From Lysobacterales bacterium (GTDB lineage: Bacteria; Pseudomonadota; Gammaproteobacteria; Xanthomonadales; SZUA-36): 34,549 bases of DNA. Under the pieces are notes generated by a model that searched no databases, had not been told where the DNA came from, and worked only from the letters and a program-made list of their open reading frames with translations. Positions within the stretch are counted from its first letter, which is position 1. Each line of letters opens with the position of its first letter. This document shows, in pieces, positions 1 to 9,874 of this stretch. Location of the stretch: contig JAOZKI010000019.1 in the NCBI GenBank assembly GCA_029935455.1, positions 1 through 34,549 of the forward strand, written 5' to 3'. The translations under genes and the position numbers were made by a program.

Positions 1-481
1 ACAGCAGCCAGGCAAACTCCATAAAATCGCGCGGCCGGAAAGAACCCGGATCCGGCGGCGTGCGCAGTAGAAAGTTACGGATCAGCTTGCACCAGCGCAT
101 GACATCAGCATCAAAGCGCACCGCCGCATCCGCATCCCGCAGACTATGCCGCATCAACTCGCGACGCCGCACATGCGGATCGTAGTAGCTGCCGAAATAA
201 TCACCGTCCTGCTTGAAGGTCATGCTGGCCGTGAGCGGGATTACCTTCAGGCCGTGACGGCCCAGGTCCAGGGCCTGATAGATTTCCGGCCGAAACAGGC
301 TGCAGACATAGGAGCAGTTGGAGTATTTCCAACCCGTATGCAGCTCACGGCTCACGGTGGCACCGCCCGTGTGGTCGTTTTTCTCCAGCACCAAAACATC
401 CAGACCGGCTTTCGCCAGAAAGGCCGCATTGGTCAACCCGTTGTGGCCTGCGCCGACCACGATAGCGTCATAACGTTGCAT
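1..481 (-). CDS. FAD-dependent oxidoreductase, phytoene dehydrogenase/PYROXD2-like (partial, runs off left edge)
   Basis: Reading the minus strand from the ATG at 479-481 gives about 160 residues open to the window edge. The N-terminus MQRYDAIVVGAGHNGLTNAA is a Rossmann dinucleotide-binding fingerprint (GxGxxG) at residues 10-15, followed by a strand ending VLVLEK that would bind the FAD ribose, then a GGA turn typical of phytoene desaturase-like oxidoreductases. The GHNGL variant is typical of the uncharacterised NAD(P)/FAD oxidoreductases related to human PYROXD2 rather than of true CrtI. The catalytic and C-terminal parts lie outside the window, so substrate cannot be assigned. No strong ribosome-binding site precedes the ATG, but the GxGxxG position fixes the start closely. 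It is divergent from hppA. Confidence 0.8.
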   Translation of the reverse strand, partial: MQRYDAIVVGAGHNGLTNAAFLAKAGLDVLVLEKNDHTGGATVSRELHTGWKYSNCSYVCSLFRPEIYQALDLGRHGLKVIPLTASMTFKQDGDYFGSYYDPHVRRRELMRHSLRDADAAVRFDADVMRWCKLIRNFLLRTPPDPGSFRPRDFMEFAWLL

Positions 482-504
482 GGCGTTCGATGCTACCGGC
501 AGCG

Positions 505-519
505 CTGGTCAGTGACCAG
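505..519. repeat. Perfect 7-1-7 inverted repeat upstream of the FAD oxidoreductase
   Basis: CTGGTCA-G-TGACCAG is a perfect dyad of 15 bases, 24 bases upstream of the oxidoreductase start codon. Its position in the divergent intergenic region suits an operator for a dimeric regulator, but no regulator gene is adjacent. Function is inferred only. Confidence 0.5.
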
Positions 520-574
520 AGGCGAAGGGTGAAAATTTCGCGCTGCGGCCGGAATTTTGTCGCCAAAAGTACTG

Positions 575-588
575 AAAAGTGCACTTTT
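575..588. promoter_or_regulatory. 14-bp perfect palindrome upstream of hppA
   Basis: AAAAGTGCACTTTT is a perfect palindrome lying where the -35 element of the hppA promoter would be, if the extended -10 at 598-606 is used. A half-site-like AAAAGTAC lies just before it at 565-572. It could be an operator; the binding protein is unknown. Confidence 0.45.
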
Positions 589-597
589 GCTTGGCTG

Positions 598-606
598 TGA
601 TACAGT
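598..606 (+). promoter_or_regulatory. Candidate extended -10 of hppA
   Basis: TGA-TACAGT reads as an extended -10 element (TGn followed by a hexamer matching TATAAT at four of six positions). It would start transcription near 613, giving an untranslated leader of about 42 bases. No good -35 is visible, which is tolerable for extended -10 promoters. An alternative is TTGGCT (591-596) with a hexamer around 615-620. Confidence 0.35.
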
Positions 607-611
607 GCGGC

Positions 612-625
612 GGATTTATAAATCC
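612..625. promoter_or_regulatory. 14-bp perfect palindrome at the predicted hppA transcription start
   Basis: GGATTTATAAATCC is a perfect palindrome overlapping the expected transcription start of hppA. Its centre is 37 bases from that of the palindrome at 575-588. A protein bound here would block initiation. Regulator unknown. Confidence 0.45.
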
Positions 626-654
626 ACAAAACCGCAAAAGGGAGTACGAAAGAG

Positions 655-2832
655 ATGACAGGTTTTACCCTTACCCTCACAACGGCTCTGTCCCTACTGG
701 GCCTCGTGATTGCCTTTTTCTACATGAAGAAAGTTACCGGCGTGCCCCTGGATCTCGGGCTTGAGGAGAAAGACGCCTCGCGCCTGAGGTTTATTCACGG
801 CGCCATTGCCAAAGGTGCCATGGCCTTTCTCAAGGCCGAGTATCGCGTCTTGTTTGTGTTTATGGTCGCCTTCGCCATCTTTATCGGCCTGGTCATCAAC
901 TACAACGTCTACGACGCCAGCCATACGGAAGTCACCGGCAAGGTTATGGGCTGGTACACGGCCGTGGCATTTCTTTTTGGCGCGTTGATTTCGGTCGCTT
1001 CCGGCTACATCGGCATGAAAGTTGCGACGGCCGGTAACGCGCGCACCACCGTCTCTGCCAAGGCAGACATTGGCAGCGCCTACAAGGTGGCCATCAACTC
1101 CGGTGCGGTAATGGGTTTTGCTCTGGTAGGCCTGGCCACTCTGGGGCTGGTGCTGATTTACCTGTTCATGAGCTGGGCACTGGCGGACATTGGCCAGCAC
1201 AACAACCACGTGCTCATGGAAGTGATCGCCGGCTTTGGCCTGGGCGGCTCTACCATCGCGCTGTTCGCGCGCGTAGGCGGCGGTATCTTCACGAAAGCCG
1301 CTGATGTGGGCGCGGACCTGGTAGGTAAGGTTGAGCAGGGCATCCCGGAAGATGACCCCCGCAATCCGGCCGTTATTGCAGACAACGTGGGCGACAACGT
1401 TGGTGACGTGGCTGGCATGGGTGCTGACCTGTTTGGCTCCTGCGCCGAATCCACCTGCGCGGCCATGGTGATCTCTGCCATTGCCTTCGCCGGTGATCCG
1501 AACGCGCTGCTCTATCCGATCCTGATCAGCGCCGTGGGCATTCCCGTCAGCCTGATCACCAAGCTGCTGGTGGGCGTGAAAACCGAAGACGACGTAGCGC
1601 CTGCGCTCATGAAGCTGCTGATCATCTCCAGCGTGCTGATGGCCGTGATCATGTATCCGCTGACGAAAATGCTGATCCCGGACACCTTTGTGATCCTTGA
1701 GGGCGGCGACAGCTACAGCAATATGGGCGTTTACTGGTGCTTCCTGTCCGGCCTGGTTGCCGGCCTGGCCGTCGGACTGCTGACCGGCTACTACACCTCA
1801 GAGAACTATGCGCCGGTGAAAGAAGTGGCAAAGTCCACGGAAACCGGTGTGGCCACCAACATCATTTACGGCCTCGCGCTGGGTTATAAATCCACCGTGC
1901 TGCCCTATCTGTGCATCGCCGTCAGTATCTTTGTTTCCTGGCAGCTGGCCGGCATGTACGGCGTAGCCATTGCCTCGCTGGGCATGCTGGGTACGCTGGT
2001 GATCGCCCTGATGATCGACGCCTACGGCCCGGTCGCCGACAACGCGGGCGGCATTGCTGAGATGGTGGGACTGGAATCAGAAGTGCGTCGTCGCACGGAC
2101 ATTCTGGATTCCGCTGGCAACACCACAGCCGCCATCGGCAAGGGCTTCGCGATCGGCGCTGCCATTCTGACCTCGCTGGCGCTGTTCGCGGCCTTCCTGA
2201 CCGCATCTAACGCCATGCTGATCAGCAAGGGCCTGCCGGAAGTCAGCGTTAACCTGCTCGACCCACTGGTCTACACCAGCCTGTTCATCGGCGCGGTGCT
2301 GCCCTTCCTGTTCACGGCCATGACCATGAAATCGGTGGGTAAAGCGGCCTTTGACATGATCGAGGAAGTCCGCCGCCAGTTCCGCGATATCCCGGGCATT
2401 ATGGAAGGCACGGGAGAGCCGGATTACGCCCAGTGCGTGGACATCTCCACCAAAGCCGCCCTGCGCGAAATGATTGCTCCGGGTATTCTTATCATGGCCA
2501 CCCCGCTGGTGGCAGGCTGGCTGTTTGGCGTATCGGCAGTAGCCGGCATTCTGGCGGGCTCGCTGGTAGCGGGTGGCGTACTCGCCATCAGTTCCTCAAA
2601 CTCCGGCGGCGCTTGGGACAATGCCAAGAAGTTTATCGAGGCAGGCAACCACGGCGGCAAAGGCTCCGAAGAGCACAAGGCAGCAGTGGTCGGTGATACG
2701 GTCGGTGACCCGCTGAAGGACACCTCGGGCCCCTCGCTGAACATTCTGATCAAGCTGTCTGCCATTCTCAGCCTGGTGTTCGCACCGTTTTTTGTTGAGT
2801 ACGGCGGCGTACTGCTCAAGTATCTCGGCTAA
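655..2832 (+). CDS. hppA: Membrane-bound ion-translocating pyrophosphatase (K+-dependent, probably H+-pumping)
   Basis: A 725-residue polytopic protein of normal family length that hydrolyses cytoplasmic pyrophosphate and pumps ions outward. Substrate motifs are intact: D217-V-G-A-D221, the run starting D243 ([18 protein letters not shown]), D455-x6-D462, and D681/D685/D689 in [14 protein letters not shown]. The segment [10 protein letters not shown] has Ala492 and Gly495 where K+-independent enzymes carry Lys and Thr, so by family knowledge it should be K+-dependent. Glu265 in GSCAES sits where plant-type H+-pumping enzymes have their ion-gate Glu; Na+ pumps carry it one helix turn earlier. 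H+ specificity is therefore inferred. The start is supported by GGAG at 641-644, ten bases before the ATG. The gene is monocistronic, ending at the terminator at 2855-2882. Confidence 0.97.
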   Translation: MTGFTLTLTTALSLLGLVIAFFYMKKVTGVPLDLGLEEKDASRLRFIHGAIAKGAMAFLKAEYRVLFVFMVAFAIFIGLVINYNVYDASHTEVTGKVMGWYTAVAFLFGALISVASGYIGMKVATAGNARTTVSAKADIGSAYKVAINSGAVMGFALVGLATLGLVLIYLFMSWALADIGQHNNHVLMEVIAGFGLGGSTIALFARVGGGIFTKAADVGADLVGKVEQGIPEDDPRNPAVIADNVGDNVGDVAGMGADLFGSCAESTCAAMVISAIAFAGDPNALLYPILISAVGIPVSLITKLLVGVKTEDDVAPALMKLLIISSVLMAVIMYPLTKMLIPDTFVILEGGDSYSNMGVYWCFLSGLVAGLAVGLLTGYYTSENYAPVKEVAKSTETGVATNIIYGLALGYKSTVLPYLCIAVSIFVSWQLAGMYGVAIASLGMLGTLVIALMIDAYGPVADNAGGIAEMVGLESEVRRRTDILDSAGNTTAAIGKGFAIGAAILTSLALFAAFLTASNAMLISKGLPEVSVNLLDPLVYTSLFIGAVLPFLFTAMTMKSVGKAAFDMIEEVRRQFRDIPGIMEGTGEPDYAQCVDISTKAALREMIAPGILIMATPLVAGWLFGVSAVAGILAGSLVAGGVLAISSSNSGGAWDNAKKFIEAGNHGGKGSEEHKAAVVGDTVGDPLKDTSGPSLNILIKLSAILSLVFAPFFVEYGGVLLKYLG

Positions 2833-2854
2833 CTGCCCACTCCGGTAATACAGC

Positions 2855-2882
2855 AAGGGGCCCGATCGGGCCCCTTTTTTTT
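2855..2882 (+). terminator. Rho-independent terminator of hppA
   Basis: GGGGCCCGATCGGGCCCC (2857-2874) is a perfect 18-base palindrome followed by eight T residues, 22 bases after the hppA stop. It also lies downstream of the convergent RND permease gene, which ends at 2908, and on that strand would give a hairpin without a strong U-tract. Confidence 0.93.
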
Positions 2883-2907
2883 GCGCTCGCCAGGCGGACG
2901 ATGGCCG

Positions 2908-5900
2908 CTAATCTGCCGCCATATCGCCGGCGGCCGGCAGCTGCTTGTGACCGGAGCCGGAGAACCAGCCGGTCACATCCTCCAGCACCAGATAGAGGCA
3001 CGGCACCAGCAGTAAAGTGATGGAAGTGGAGAACAGAATCCCAAAGCCCAGGGAAATGGCCATGGGCACCAGGTGGTAGGCCTGCAGCGAGGTCTCGAGA
3101 ATAATCGGCGTGACCCCACCGAAGGTGGTTAGCGTGGTCAGCATGATCGGCCGGAAACGTCGCGTGCCTGCCTCCAGCACGGCGGCCGCGGCACCCTTTT
3201 CCCGCCGCTGTCCGTTGGCATAGTGCACCATGATCAGCGCCCCGTTAACGACCACGCCGGACACGGCGACCACACCCATCATGCTCATGAGCGACAGCTC
3301 CTCGCCCAGCAGCATATGACCCAGAATGGCGCCCACCAGCCCAAAGGGAATAGCCATCATGACAATCAGGGGTTGCAGATAGCTGCCAAAAGCAATGGCC
3401 AGCAGCGCGTAGATGGCAAACATGGCCAGTGCAAAGCCGCCGTAGAGCGACGCCGTGGACTCACGAATCTCGGCCTGGCTGCCCTCAAAGGTCCAGGTCA
3501 GCCCCGGATAGTCCGCGCGCAGTTCGGGCAGAATTTCATTCTGCACCACGTTGAGCACGCGCCCGGCAGCGCTTTTGGGCTCCACGTCCGTGCCAACGCT
3601 GACAATGCGCCGGCCATCGCGCCGGTCAATAGAGCGAAAGGCCTGGCCCTCGGCCACGGACACCACATCCATGAGCGGCACTTCCATACCATCGGGCGTG
3701 CGCATGATGAAGCCGTCCAGGCTACGGAGATCCTCACGCTCTGCCTCCGGCAGCTTGACCCGCACCTCCACCTCATTGGTGCCGCGCAGATAGCGCAGCG
3801 CCACGGCGCCAAAAAACGCATCACGGACCTGCCGGCCCACGGCCAGCGGGGTGAGCCCCAGGGCCCGGCCCTCGGGCAGCAAAGTGAAACTGAGCTGGGT
3901 TTTACCGGCCACAAAGCTGTCGCTGACATCGGTGGTGGCTTCAAAGGCTTCCAGACGCTGCAGCAGTTGATCGCTGGCTTGCTCCAGTACGGCCACGTCC
4001 GTGTGACTCAGGTCCACGCTGATATCGTCACGCCAGCCACCGGGGCCGCGTTCCGCCTCAAAGGTAATCTGATCCACGCCGTCGATGTCACCAATTTCAT
4101 CGCGCCAGAGGGCGATCACTTCGCGCGCGCTCATCGCACGCTCGTCCGGCGGCTTCATGACGATTTCCACGTCAACGAAAGACTGGCCACGCACATTGGT
4201 CTTGATGCCCTCCGCCACACGCGCCAGGTCATGTTCCTGGAACATGCGGTGCGTGGCTTCGGTCACCTCCCGCGCCACCCGCGCGGCCTGATCGCGGGTG
4301 GTGCCGGTAGGCAGGCGAATACCCGCCTCAATTTCATCCGCCGCCAGCTCCGGCATAAGCACCATGCCCATGTGGTCACTCCAGGCGTAGGCACCGGAGA
4401 CCACCAGCAGCATGACAGAAGCGGTCAGCGTCACATAGCGATGGCGGAGACACAGGCCGAGGAAGGGCCGGTAGCGCGTGTCGACCCAGTCAGCAAAGGC
4501 CCGCGCCAGGCGTCGCTGGGTCTGGTGCAGGGAATCGGTGAGCCGGTTGTGGGTACGCTCTCTCACGTGAGCCAAATGGGCCGGCAGGATAAACAGGGCC
4601 TCGGCCAGACTGAACAGCAGCACGGTCACGACCACCACCGGCAGCGGCCACCAGTACTGTCCCACGTAGCCCGGCAGGGTCATGAGCGGAATGAAAGCCA
4701 CGATGTTGGTGAGGATGCTGAAGGTCACCGGCCAGGCCATCTCCCGGGCGCCCTTAAGCGCCGCGGCCACGTTACTGAGCCCCTGCTCGCGGTATTCGTA
4801 AACGTTTTCTCCCACCACGATGGCATCGTCCACCACAATGCCCAGGGCGACGAGGAAACCGAACATGGAAATCATGTTGATACTGACGCCCAGCCAGGGC
4901 AGCAGAATGATGGAACCGACAAAGGCAATCACCATGCCCATCATGATCCAGAAGGCCAGACGCACTTCCAGAAACACGCTGAGAATGGCCAGGATGATCA
5001 GCACGGCCATGACGCCGTTTTCCAGCAGCAAAGACATGCGGTCAGCAAAACCGTCGGCCGCGTTGTTATCGATGCGATAGTTCACGCCTTCCGGCAGCGT
5101 GCTATCGAGGTCTGCCAGAACCGACTGGACCGCCGCAGCCACTTCCAGCGGAGACTGGTCACCAACGCGGAAAATCTCCAGATCAATGGAGGGATAGCGA
5201 TTGAACTGGCTATGAAAGCCTGTTTCCTCAAAGCCATCGCGGATGTCCGCCACATCACCGAGCGTCAGGGGCGCACCGCTGGGCGCGCTGCGCAGCACAA
5301 TGCCCGCCAGTTCATCCGCCCACTCCTTGCGCTCCTCGACACGCAGCAGGATCTCGCCACTGCTGCTTTCCAGCGAGCCGGCGGGGATATCCTGGCTGGA
5401 AGCCTCAATCAGGTCCGCCACCTCACCCAGCGTAAGCCCGTATTTTCGCAGCCGGTCGCTGGGAATCTCCACGTGGGTCACATAATCCAGTGAGTTGCCC
5501 AGATTCACCTGGCTGATGGCCGCCTGGTTCAGCAACTGATCGCGCACCTGCTCCGCCAGCTTGCGCATGGTCCAGGGGTCCGCGTCACCGAACAGGGCAA
5601 TCTGCATCACCTCCCGACGGTAATCCTCCAGATACACCTGGGGCCGCTCTGCGTCCGCCGGAAACGTGCGAATCTGGCTCACGGCCTGATCTACATCCTG
5701 CAGGACTTTCATGCGGTCGACGCCCGGCACCAGTTCCAGAAACAGCCAGCCCGAGCCCTCATTGGACGATGAGGTCACTTCCTTGATACCCCAGACACCG
5801 CGCACCGCTTCTTCCAGTGGCAGCACGATACCCTGCTCCACTTCTTCCGGCGCTGCGCCGGGGTACTGCACCCAAACCTCCACCGTATGCAGCTCATAGG

Positions 5901-6039
5901 GCGGATCTACCTCTTTCTGCATGGTCCAGGCGGTGAAGGCGCCACCACACAGAAGAATGATCATGAGCAGATTGGCTGCTACCGCGTTGTTCACCATCCA
6001 GCTGATGGCGCCCCCCATGGGCTGAGCCGGGGTGCTCAC
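2908..6039 (-). CDS. RND efflux permease (AcrB/HAE-type, inner membrane)
   Basis: At 1043 residues this matches AcrB-like pumps. An N-terminal membrane helix is followed by a porter domain, a block of membrane helices containing the proton-relay pair D404-D405 ([10 protein letters not shown], equivalent to AcrB D407/D408), a second porter domain, and a final helix bundle ending near residue 1020. It would use the proton gradient to expel small hydrophobic compounds from the periplasmic side. The start codon overlaps the stop of the upstream adaptor gene by four bases (ATGA), so the two are translationally coupled. No outer-membrane channel gene follows, so it probably borrows a TolC-type protein, perhaps the one at 24453-25817. 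Substrate cannot be read from sequence. The 756-residue open frame on the opposite strand is a GC-codon shadow. Confidence 0.95.
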   Translation of the reverse strand: MSTPAQPMGGAISWMVNNAVAANLLMIILLCGGAFTAWTMQKEVDPPYELHTVEVWVQYPGAAPEEVEQGIVLPLEEAVRGVWGIKEVTSSSNEGSGWLFLELVPGVDRMKVLQDVDQAVSQIRTFPADAERPQVYLEDYRREVMQIALFGDADPWTMRKLAEQVRDQLLNQAAISQVNLGNSLDYVTHVEIPSDRLRKYGLTLGEVADLIEASSQDIPAGSLESSSGEILLRVEERKEWADELAGIVLRSAPSGAPLTLGDVADIRDGFEETGFHSQFNRYPSIDLEIFRVGDQSPLEVAAAVQSVLADLDSTLPEGVNYRIDNNAADGFADRMSLLLENGVMAVLIILAILSVFLEVRLAFWIMMGMVIAFVGSIILLPWLGVSINMISMFGFLVALGIVVDDAIVVGENVYEYREQGLSNVAAALKGAREMAWPVTFSILTNIVAFIPLMTLPGYVGQYWWPLPVVVVTVLLFSLAEALFILPAHLAHVRERTHNRLTDSLHQTQRRLARAFADWVDTRYRPFLGLCLRHRYVTLTASVMLLVVSGAYAWSDHMGMVLMPELAADEIEAGIRLPTGTTRDQAARVAREVTEATHRMFQEHDLARVAEGIKTNVRGQSFVDVEIVMKPPDERAMSAREVIALWRDEIGDIDGVDQITFEAERGPGGWRDDISVDLSHTDVAVLEQASDQLLQRLEAFEATTDVSDSFVAGKTQLSFTLLPEGRALGLTPLAVGRQVRDAFFGAVALRYLRGTNEVEVRVKLPEAEREDLRSLDGFIMRTPDGMEVPLMDVVSVAEGQAFRSIDRRDGRRIVSVGTDVEPKSAAGRVLNVVQNEILPELRADYPGLTWTFEGSQAEIRESTASLYGGFALAMFAIYALLAIAFGSYLQPLIVMMAIPFGLVGAILGHMLLGEELSLMSMMGVVAVSGVVVNGALIMVHYANGQRREKGAAAAVLEAGTRRFRPIMLTTLTTFGGVTPIILETSLQAYHLVPMAISLGFGILFSTSITLLLVPCLYLVLEDVTGWFSGSGHKQLPAAGDMAAD

Positions 6040-7280
6040 GGGCCTGCCACCGTTGATACCGTGCCCACGGCGCCATCGGCGCTGCGCAAACGCAGGCGAA
6101 TGCCGTCCCGCACGGTAGCAATGTTGGTGGTAATTACCCGGTCTGTGGCGCTGAGATCGCCGCGCACATAGGCATGGGTCTGATCCTCGAACACCACCTC
6201 AATCGGCACAATGGCCAGCGCACCTTCACGCATGAGCCACAGCGTATCGCCGGCCCGCACGGTAGCGCGCGGCAGCTTCATGGTGCCAGTGATTTCCCGT
6301 CCCTCGATGCGCGATTCGACGAACGCGCCAATAATCAGCGAGGGCTGCCCGGCGTGCGCCGGCGCTCGGGCCAGCGGGTCTTCAACGGTGATCAGCAGGC
6401 GGGCGAGGCGCGTGGCCCCTTCCAGTTCGCCCACCAGTTGCTCGAGCACCCCCTGACGGGTTTCGTTCGCCGGCCAGGCAGCCCGGTGCTGAATGGCGAC
6501 CGGCGAACCTTCAGCCTCGCCATCAGCCGCGAAGTCCAGCCAGCGCAGCTGATCCAGCGGCACGGTCGCCTCCACCCAGTAGTGATCCAGGCCCACCAGC
6601 TCCGCCAATGCCTCCCCGGGGGACACCAGCGCACCGAGGTTGGTTTCACGGGACAGCACCTGCGCATCGAAGGGCGCGCGCACCACCGTACGCTCCAGGT
6701 CAAGCGCCGCCTGAGCGACGGCGGCTTCCGCCGCTTTCACCTGCGCCCGGGCGCTGCGCAGCTGGGGCTGGCGTAGCACCAGGGATTTGCTATCCGGCGC
6801 CAGATCCCGATCACGACCCCGTTGCAGTTCGCGATATTCACGCTCCGCCTGGGCCTGACGACCTTGCTCCAGCTCCAGCGCCGCCTGGGCCTGCAGCAAA
6901 TCGCTTTCCCGCTGCAGTAGTTGATTGCGATAGTCCGCATCATCGACGCGCAGCAGTACCTCACCGGCACGCACAAAGCCGCCGGGAACCAACTGCTCGG
7001 ACAGCTGGATAACTTCGCCGCTCACCCGCGATCGCAACTCCAGATCCTGGGCCGCACGAACGCTACCGAGGGCCTCGATCACGGGCCGAAAGGTACCGGT
7101 CTCCGGCGCAATTACATCCACCGGCATGGCGCTCTGGCGCACGGCGGTTTCCTGTTCCGCCGTTGGCTCGGTCGCAAAAATCACCAGCAGCAGCATTGCG
7201 CCCACGACAATCAGGGCCAGGCACAGAAACAGGCTACGGCGCAGGCCGTTGGCCGGTACCGCATCGACAGGGTCCGTCAT
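6036..7280 (-). CDS. RND efflux periplasmic adaptor (membrane fusion protein)
   Basis: A 414-residue HlyD/AcrA-type adaptor. One N-terminal membrane helix (about residues 15-36) anchors it, with no lipobox. A split lipoyl/barrel-sandwich half ([21 protein letters not shown]) is followed by an Ala/Gln/Glu-rich alpha hairpin, the second half-motif (RAPFDAQVL), a beta barrel and a membrane-proximal domain. It would link the coupled permease to an outer-membrane channel. I chose the ATG at 7278-7280 because GGAG lies about ten bases upstream; an in-frame GTG at 7296-7298 would add six residues but has no ribosome-binding site. The short hairpin is typical of RND rather than ABC adaptors. Confidence 0.93.
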   Translation of the reverse strand: MTDPVDAVPANGLRRSLFLCLALIVVGAMLLLVIFATEPTAEQETAVRQSAMPVDVIAPETGTFRPVIEALGSVRAAQDLELRSRVSGEVIQLSEQLVPGGFVRAGEVLLRVDDADYRNQLLQRESDLLQAQAALELEQGRQAQAEREYRELQRGRDRDLAPDSKSLVLRQPQLRSARAQVKAAEAAVAQAALDLERTVVRAPFDAQVLSRETNLGALVSPGEALAELVGLDHYWVEATVPLDQLRWLDFAADGEAEGSPVAIQHRAAWPANETRQGVLEQLVGELEGATRLARLLITVEDPLARAPAHAGQPSLIIGAFVESRIEGREITGTMKLPRATVRAGDTLWLMREGALAIVPIEVVFEDQTHAYVRGDLSATDRVITTNIATVRDGIRLRLRSADGAVGTVSTVAGP

Positions 7281-7365
7281 GGACTTCTCACTCCACACAA
7301 TCCGGGCTTGAGTTTAGCGAAAACCCGCTAAAGCGCTGTGAAAAAAACTCGTGCGTGCCGGCGCC

Positions 7366-7395
7366 CTTACACCCACAGCCCGAGCGCTTTATCAT
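7366..7395 (+). promoter_or_regulatory. Candidate promoter of the sortase gene (possibly leaderless)
   Basis: CTTACA (7366-7371, four of six matches to the -35 consensus) is separated by 18 bases from TATCAT (7390-7395). The ATG at 7402 lies six bases after the -10 hexamer, exactly where transcription should begin, and it has no ribosome-binding site. Confidence 0.4.
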
Positions 7396-7401
7396 GTCAG
7401 C

Positions 7402-8031
7402 ATGAACCAGCCACGCCATTTTTTGTCATCTGTGCCAGGCGCGAAGCCGGTACTGTGCGCGCTGGTGTTGCTACTCAGCGGCCAGGGGCTGGCTCAGGAG
7501 CAGGAACAAGCGCTGTGGCTGCAAAACCCCTGGACCGGAAGCACCAAATTAATTCGCGTGACGGCTCCGGACACCTCGCTCTGGAATGGTGCACGCGTCA
7601 TGGATTATGAGCAGGCCCTGGGCCTCGAAACGGCGCCACCCCTGGCATTGCTGACGATCGAATCGCTGGGTTTACGGGTGCCGGTTTATAACGGCACAGA
7701 TGAATCCACCCTGGACCGTGGACTGGGCAGGATTCGTGGCATGGCACGCATGGATGAGCAGGGCCACCTGGGTATTTCCGGCCACCGGGACGGGTTCTTT
7801 CGCGCGCTGAAAGACCTCAAGGTTGGCGATCAGATACTGCTTGAGAGCACCACTCAGACTGAAACGTTTGTGGTTGAAGACTTTCGAATCGTCGATAAAA
7901 ACGACGCGTCTGTGCTGCGTGAACCGCAAGATTACCAGCTGACGCTGGTGACCTGTTATCCCTTTTATCACGTGGGTAACGCGCCCCAGCGCTACATTGT
8001 GAGCGCCCGGCCGGTGCGCGACGCGCGCTAG
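7402..8031 (+). CDS. Sortase, marine-proteobacterial type
   Basis: A 209-residue exported transpeptidase of the sortase superfamily. A hydrophobic N-terminal segment (about residues 16-31, ending GQGLAQ) looks like a signal peptide or anchor. The catalytic triad is visible: His128 in ISGHRDG, Cys185 in TLVTCYPF and Arg197 in APQRYIV. Sortases cut a C-terminal sorting motif and join the protein to an amine acceptor. In marine proteobacteria this type is usually found next to its target, a VIT/VWA-domain protein with an LPxTG-like tail; no such gene is adjacent and I found no sorting signal in the window. I took the ATG at 7402 because the signal peptide follows it; a GTG at 7351 would add an arginine-rich stretch. 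It ends four bases into the convergent HAD gene. Confidence 0.88.
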   Translation: MNQPRHFLSSVPGAKPVLCALVLLLSGQGLAQEQEQALWLQNPWTGSTKLIRVTAPDTSLWNGARVMDYEQALGLETAPPLALLTIESLGLRVPVYNGTDESTLDRGLGRIRGMARMDEQGHLGISGHRDGFFRALKDLKVGDQILLESTTQTETFVVEDFRIVDKNDASVLREPQDYQLTLVTCYPFYHVGNAPQRYIVSARPVRDAR

Positions 8032-8855
8032 CGATCCAGTTCGAAACGTTCGCGCAGAAAACGCGCCACGCCGTCCTGATCGTGATGACCGATCACGGCC
8101 GTTGCTGCTGCCTTGATGTGCTCGTCGGCGTTTTCCGGGGCATAGCTCTCGTCGGCGCGAGCAAACATGCTCAGATCATTATCGCTATCGCCGAAACAGA
8201 TCACCCGCTCTGCACCCAGCTGCGCGCGCAGCGTGTCCACCGCTGTGCCTTTGCTGGCGTCCGTGTGGTGGATATCAATCCAGCGCCAGTCATCACCCTC
8301 CCAGGCCGGGCCCGCGTAGGCCACCAACTGCGGCTCCTGCTCGATCAGTGCTTCCACCGTGCGCACGGCCGGAACGGCACCCAGAGCACTGATATTGGTG
8401 ATTTGCGCACTGGCGGGCAGTTCGCTGGCCGGCCGCACCTCCACCTCCCGACGTTTGAGAAACTGCCGGGCCAGACGCTGCTCTGTGTCGTTACGGAGAT
8501 CCGCGTGATAGATCACATGCCGCTGCTCCGGGCCCCAGGTAAAGACAAAGGGCGTGATGTGCTGCGCCGTCACCGCCGCCAGCACATGCGCTACTTCCTG
8601 GGGATCCAGGTAGTGCTGATGGGAAACCTCATCATTAGCGGGATCCCAGATCATGACGCCGTTCTTGTACACGTGGGGCAGGCCGAAGCCATAGCCGTCA
8701 AGCAAATGACGCGCGGCATGCAAGGTGCGCCCGGTGGCTACCGTGTAGGCAATGTCGCGGTCAGCGAGACGCGCCAGTGTCTCCTTGGTATAGGGCGACA
8801 GCTTGCCCTTGCCATTAAGCAGGGTTCCGTCAAGATCAAAAACAATCAGCTGCAT
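8028..8855 (-). CDS. Cof-type HAD family phosphatase
   Basis: A 275-residue cytoplasmic HAD hydrolase of the Cof (type IIB) group, acting on small phosphorylated metabolites such as sugar phosphates or cofactor intermediates. Motif I is FDLDGTLL, with nucleophile Asp7 and acid/base Asp9; motif II is VATGRT; motif IV is CFGDSDNDLSMF near the C-terminus. The region between contains the C2-type cap. Length is normal for the family. The gene is convergent with the sortase (four-base overlap of ends) and follows transaldolase on the same strand after 59 bases, so it may be co-transcribed with it, which would fit a role in sugar-phosphate housekeeping. Substrate is unknown. Confidence 0.9.
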   Translation of the reverse strand: MQLIVFDLDGTLLNGKGKLSPYTKETLARLADRDIAYTVATGRTLHAARHLLDGYGFGLPHVYKNGVMIWDPANDEVSHQHYLDPQEVAHVLAAVTAQHITPFVFTWGPEQRHVIYHADLRNDTEQRLARQFLKRREVEVRPASELPASAQITNISALGAVPAVRTVEALIEQEPQLVAYAGPAWEGDDWRWIDIHHTDASKGTAVDTLRAQLGAERVICFGDSDNDLSMFARADESYAPENADEHIKAAATAVIGHHDQDGVARFLRERFELDR

Positions 8856-8914
8856 GGCACCTAGGTTCGCATAAGAGGAGTTGAGGCGCGCATGATAGCG
8901 GGGCGCCGTGAAGT

Positions 8915-9874
8915 CTACGCGGCTCCCTGAGCCAATAGCTGTTCCAGCTTGCGCTGGTCGGCCACAAAATTGCGGATGCCTTCTGCCAGTTTTTCCGTCG
9001 CCATGGCGTCCTCATTCAGGGACCAGCGGAAGCCCGCCTCACAGGCGGCAGGATTCTGATCCTCACTCACCACACCCGCGGCTGACAGGCGGCGCGGTAA
9101 GTCGCCCTGATCCGTGGCCAGCGCCTCCAGCAGCTGCGGGCTGATGGTCAGCCGGTCACAGCCGGCCAGCGCCTCGACCTCACCCGCATTGCGGAAGCTT
9201 GCGCCCATGACGATGGTGTCGTAACCGTTGGCCTTGTAATAGTTGTAGATGCGCGTTACAGACTGCACGCCCGGATCCTCCTCCGGGCTGTTGACCACCA
9301 CATCGCGGTTGGCCTTGTGCCAGTCAAGAATGCGTCCGACAAAGGGAGAGATAAGCGTCACGCCCGCGTCCGCACAGGCCGCGGCCTGACCGAAACCGAA
9401 CAGCAGCGTGAGGTTGCAATTAATCTGCTCGCGTTCCAGCTCCTCCGCTGCGCGAATACCTTCCCAGGTCGCTGCGGTCTTGATCAGAACCCGCTGCCGC
9501 GAAACACCCGACGCTTCGTAAAGATCAATCAGGCGGCGCGCACGATCCACTGTCCCCTGCCGATCAAAAGACAAACGCGCATCCACCTCGGTAGAAATTC
9601 GGCCCGGCACGATGCGGGTGATCTCGGCGCCAATGTCCACGGCCAGGCGGTCGCTGCAGTTAGCCAATTGCTCGCGGTTACTGCCACCCTGCGTGGCGGC
9701 CCATGCCCGAGCTGCCTGCACCAGGGGTTGATAATGTGGAAGCGACGCGGCCTTGAGCAGCAGCGACGGATTGGTGGTGGCGTCTTCCGGTGCAAATCGT
9801 TTAATCGCCTCAATATCACCGGTATCTGCAACCACCAGGGTCATGCTTTTTAACTGGTCCAGCTTGCTGCTCAT
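8915..9874 (-). CDS. tal: Transaldolase
   Basis: A 319-residue enzyme of the non-oxidative pentose phosphate pathway that moves a dihydroxyacetone unit between sugar phosphates. The N-terminus [20 protein letters not shown] and [10 protein letters not shown] closely follow the TalB pattern. The Schiff-base lysine is Lys132 in [12 protein letters not shown], the same number as in E. coli Tal[19 protein letters not shown] is the phosphate-binding stretch. I chose the ATG at 9872-9874 because AGGAG lies eight bases upstream and the protein then matches TalB length; the longer open frame back to 9952 is untranslated leader. It probably leads the HAD gene downstream. Confidence 0.97.
   Translation of the reverse strand: MSSKLDQLKSMTLVVADTGDIEAIKRFAPEDATTNPSLLLKAASLPHYQPLVQAARAWAATQGGSNREQLANCSDRLAVDIGAEITRIVPGRISTEVDARLSFDRQGTVDRARRLIDLYEASGVSRQRVLIKTAATWEGIRAAEELEREQINCNLTLLFGFGQAAACADAGVTLISPFVGRILDWHKANRDVVVNSPEEDPGVQSVTRIYNYYKANGYDTIVMGASFRNAGEVEALAGCDRLTISPQLLEALATDQGDLPRRLSAAGVVSEDQNPAACEAGFRWSLNEDAMATEKLAEGIRNFVADQRKLEQLLAQGAA

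Noticed and set aside
482-654. Possible transposon ends, because of multiple inverted repeats
   Set aside because: The three dyads differ in sequence, and no transposase gene or target duplication is present.
3223-5493. 756-residue open frame on the plus strand opposite the RND permease
   Set aside because: It is His/Gln/Arg-rich, has no domain, and mirrors the codon pattern of the permease on the other strand; a shadow of GC-rich coding.
8082-8864. 260-residue plus-strand frame opposite the HAD phosphatase
   Set aside because: No family resemblance; the minus strand has full HAD motifs.
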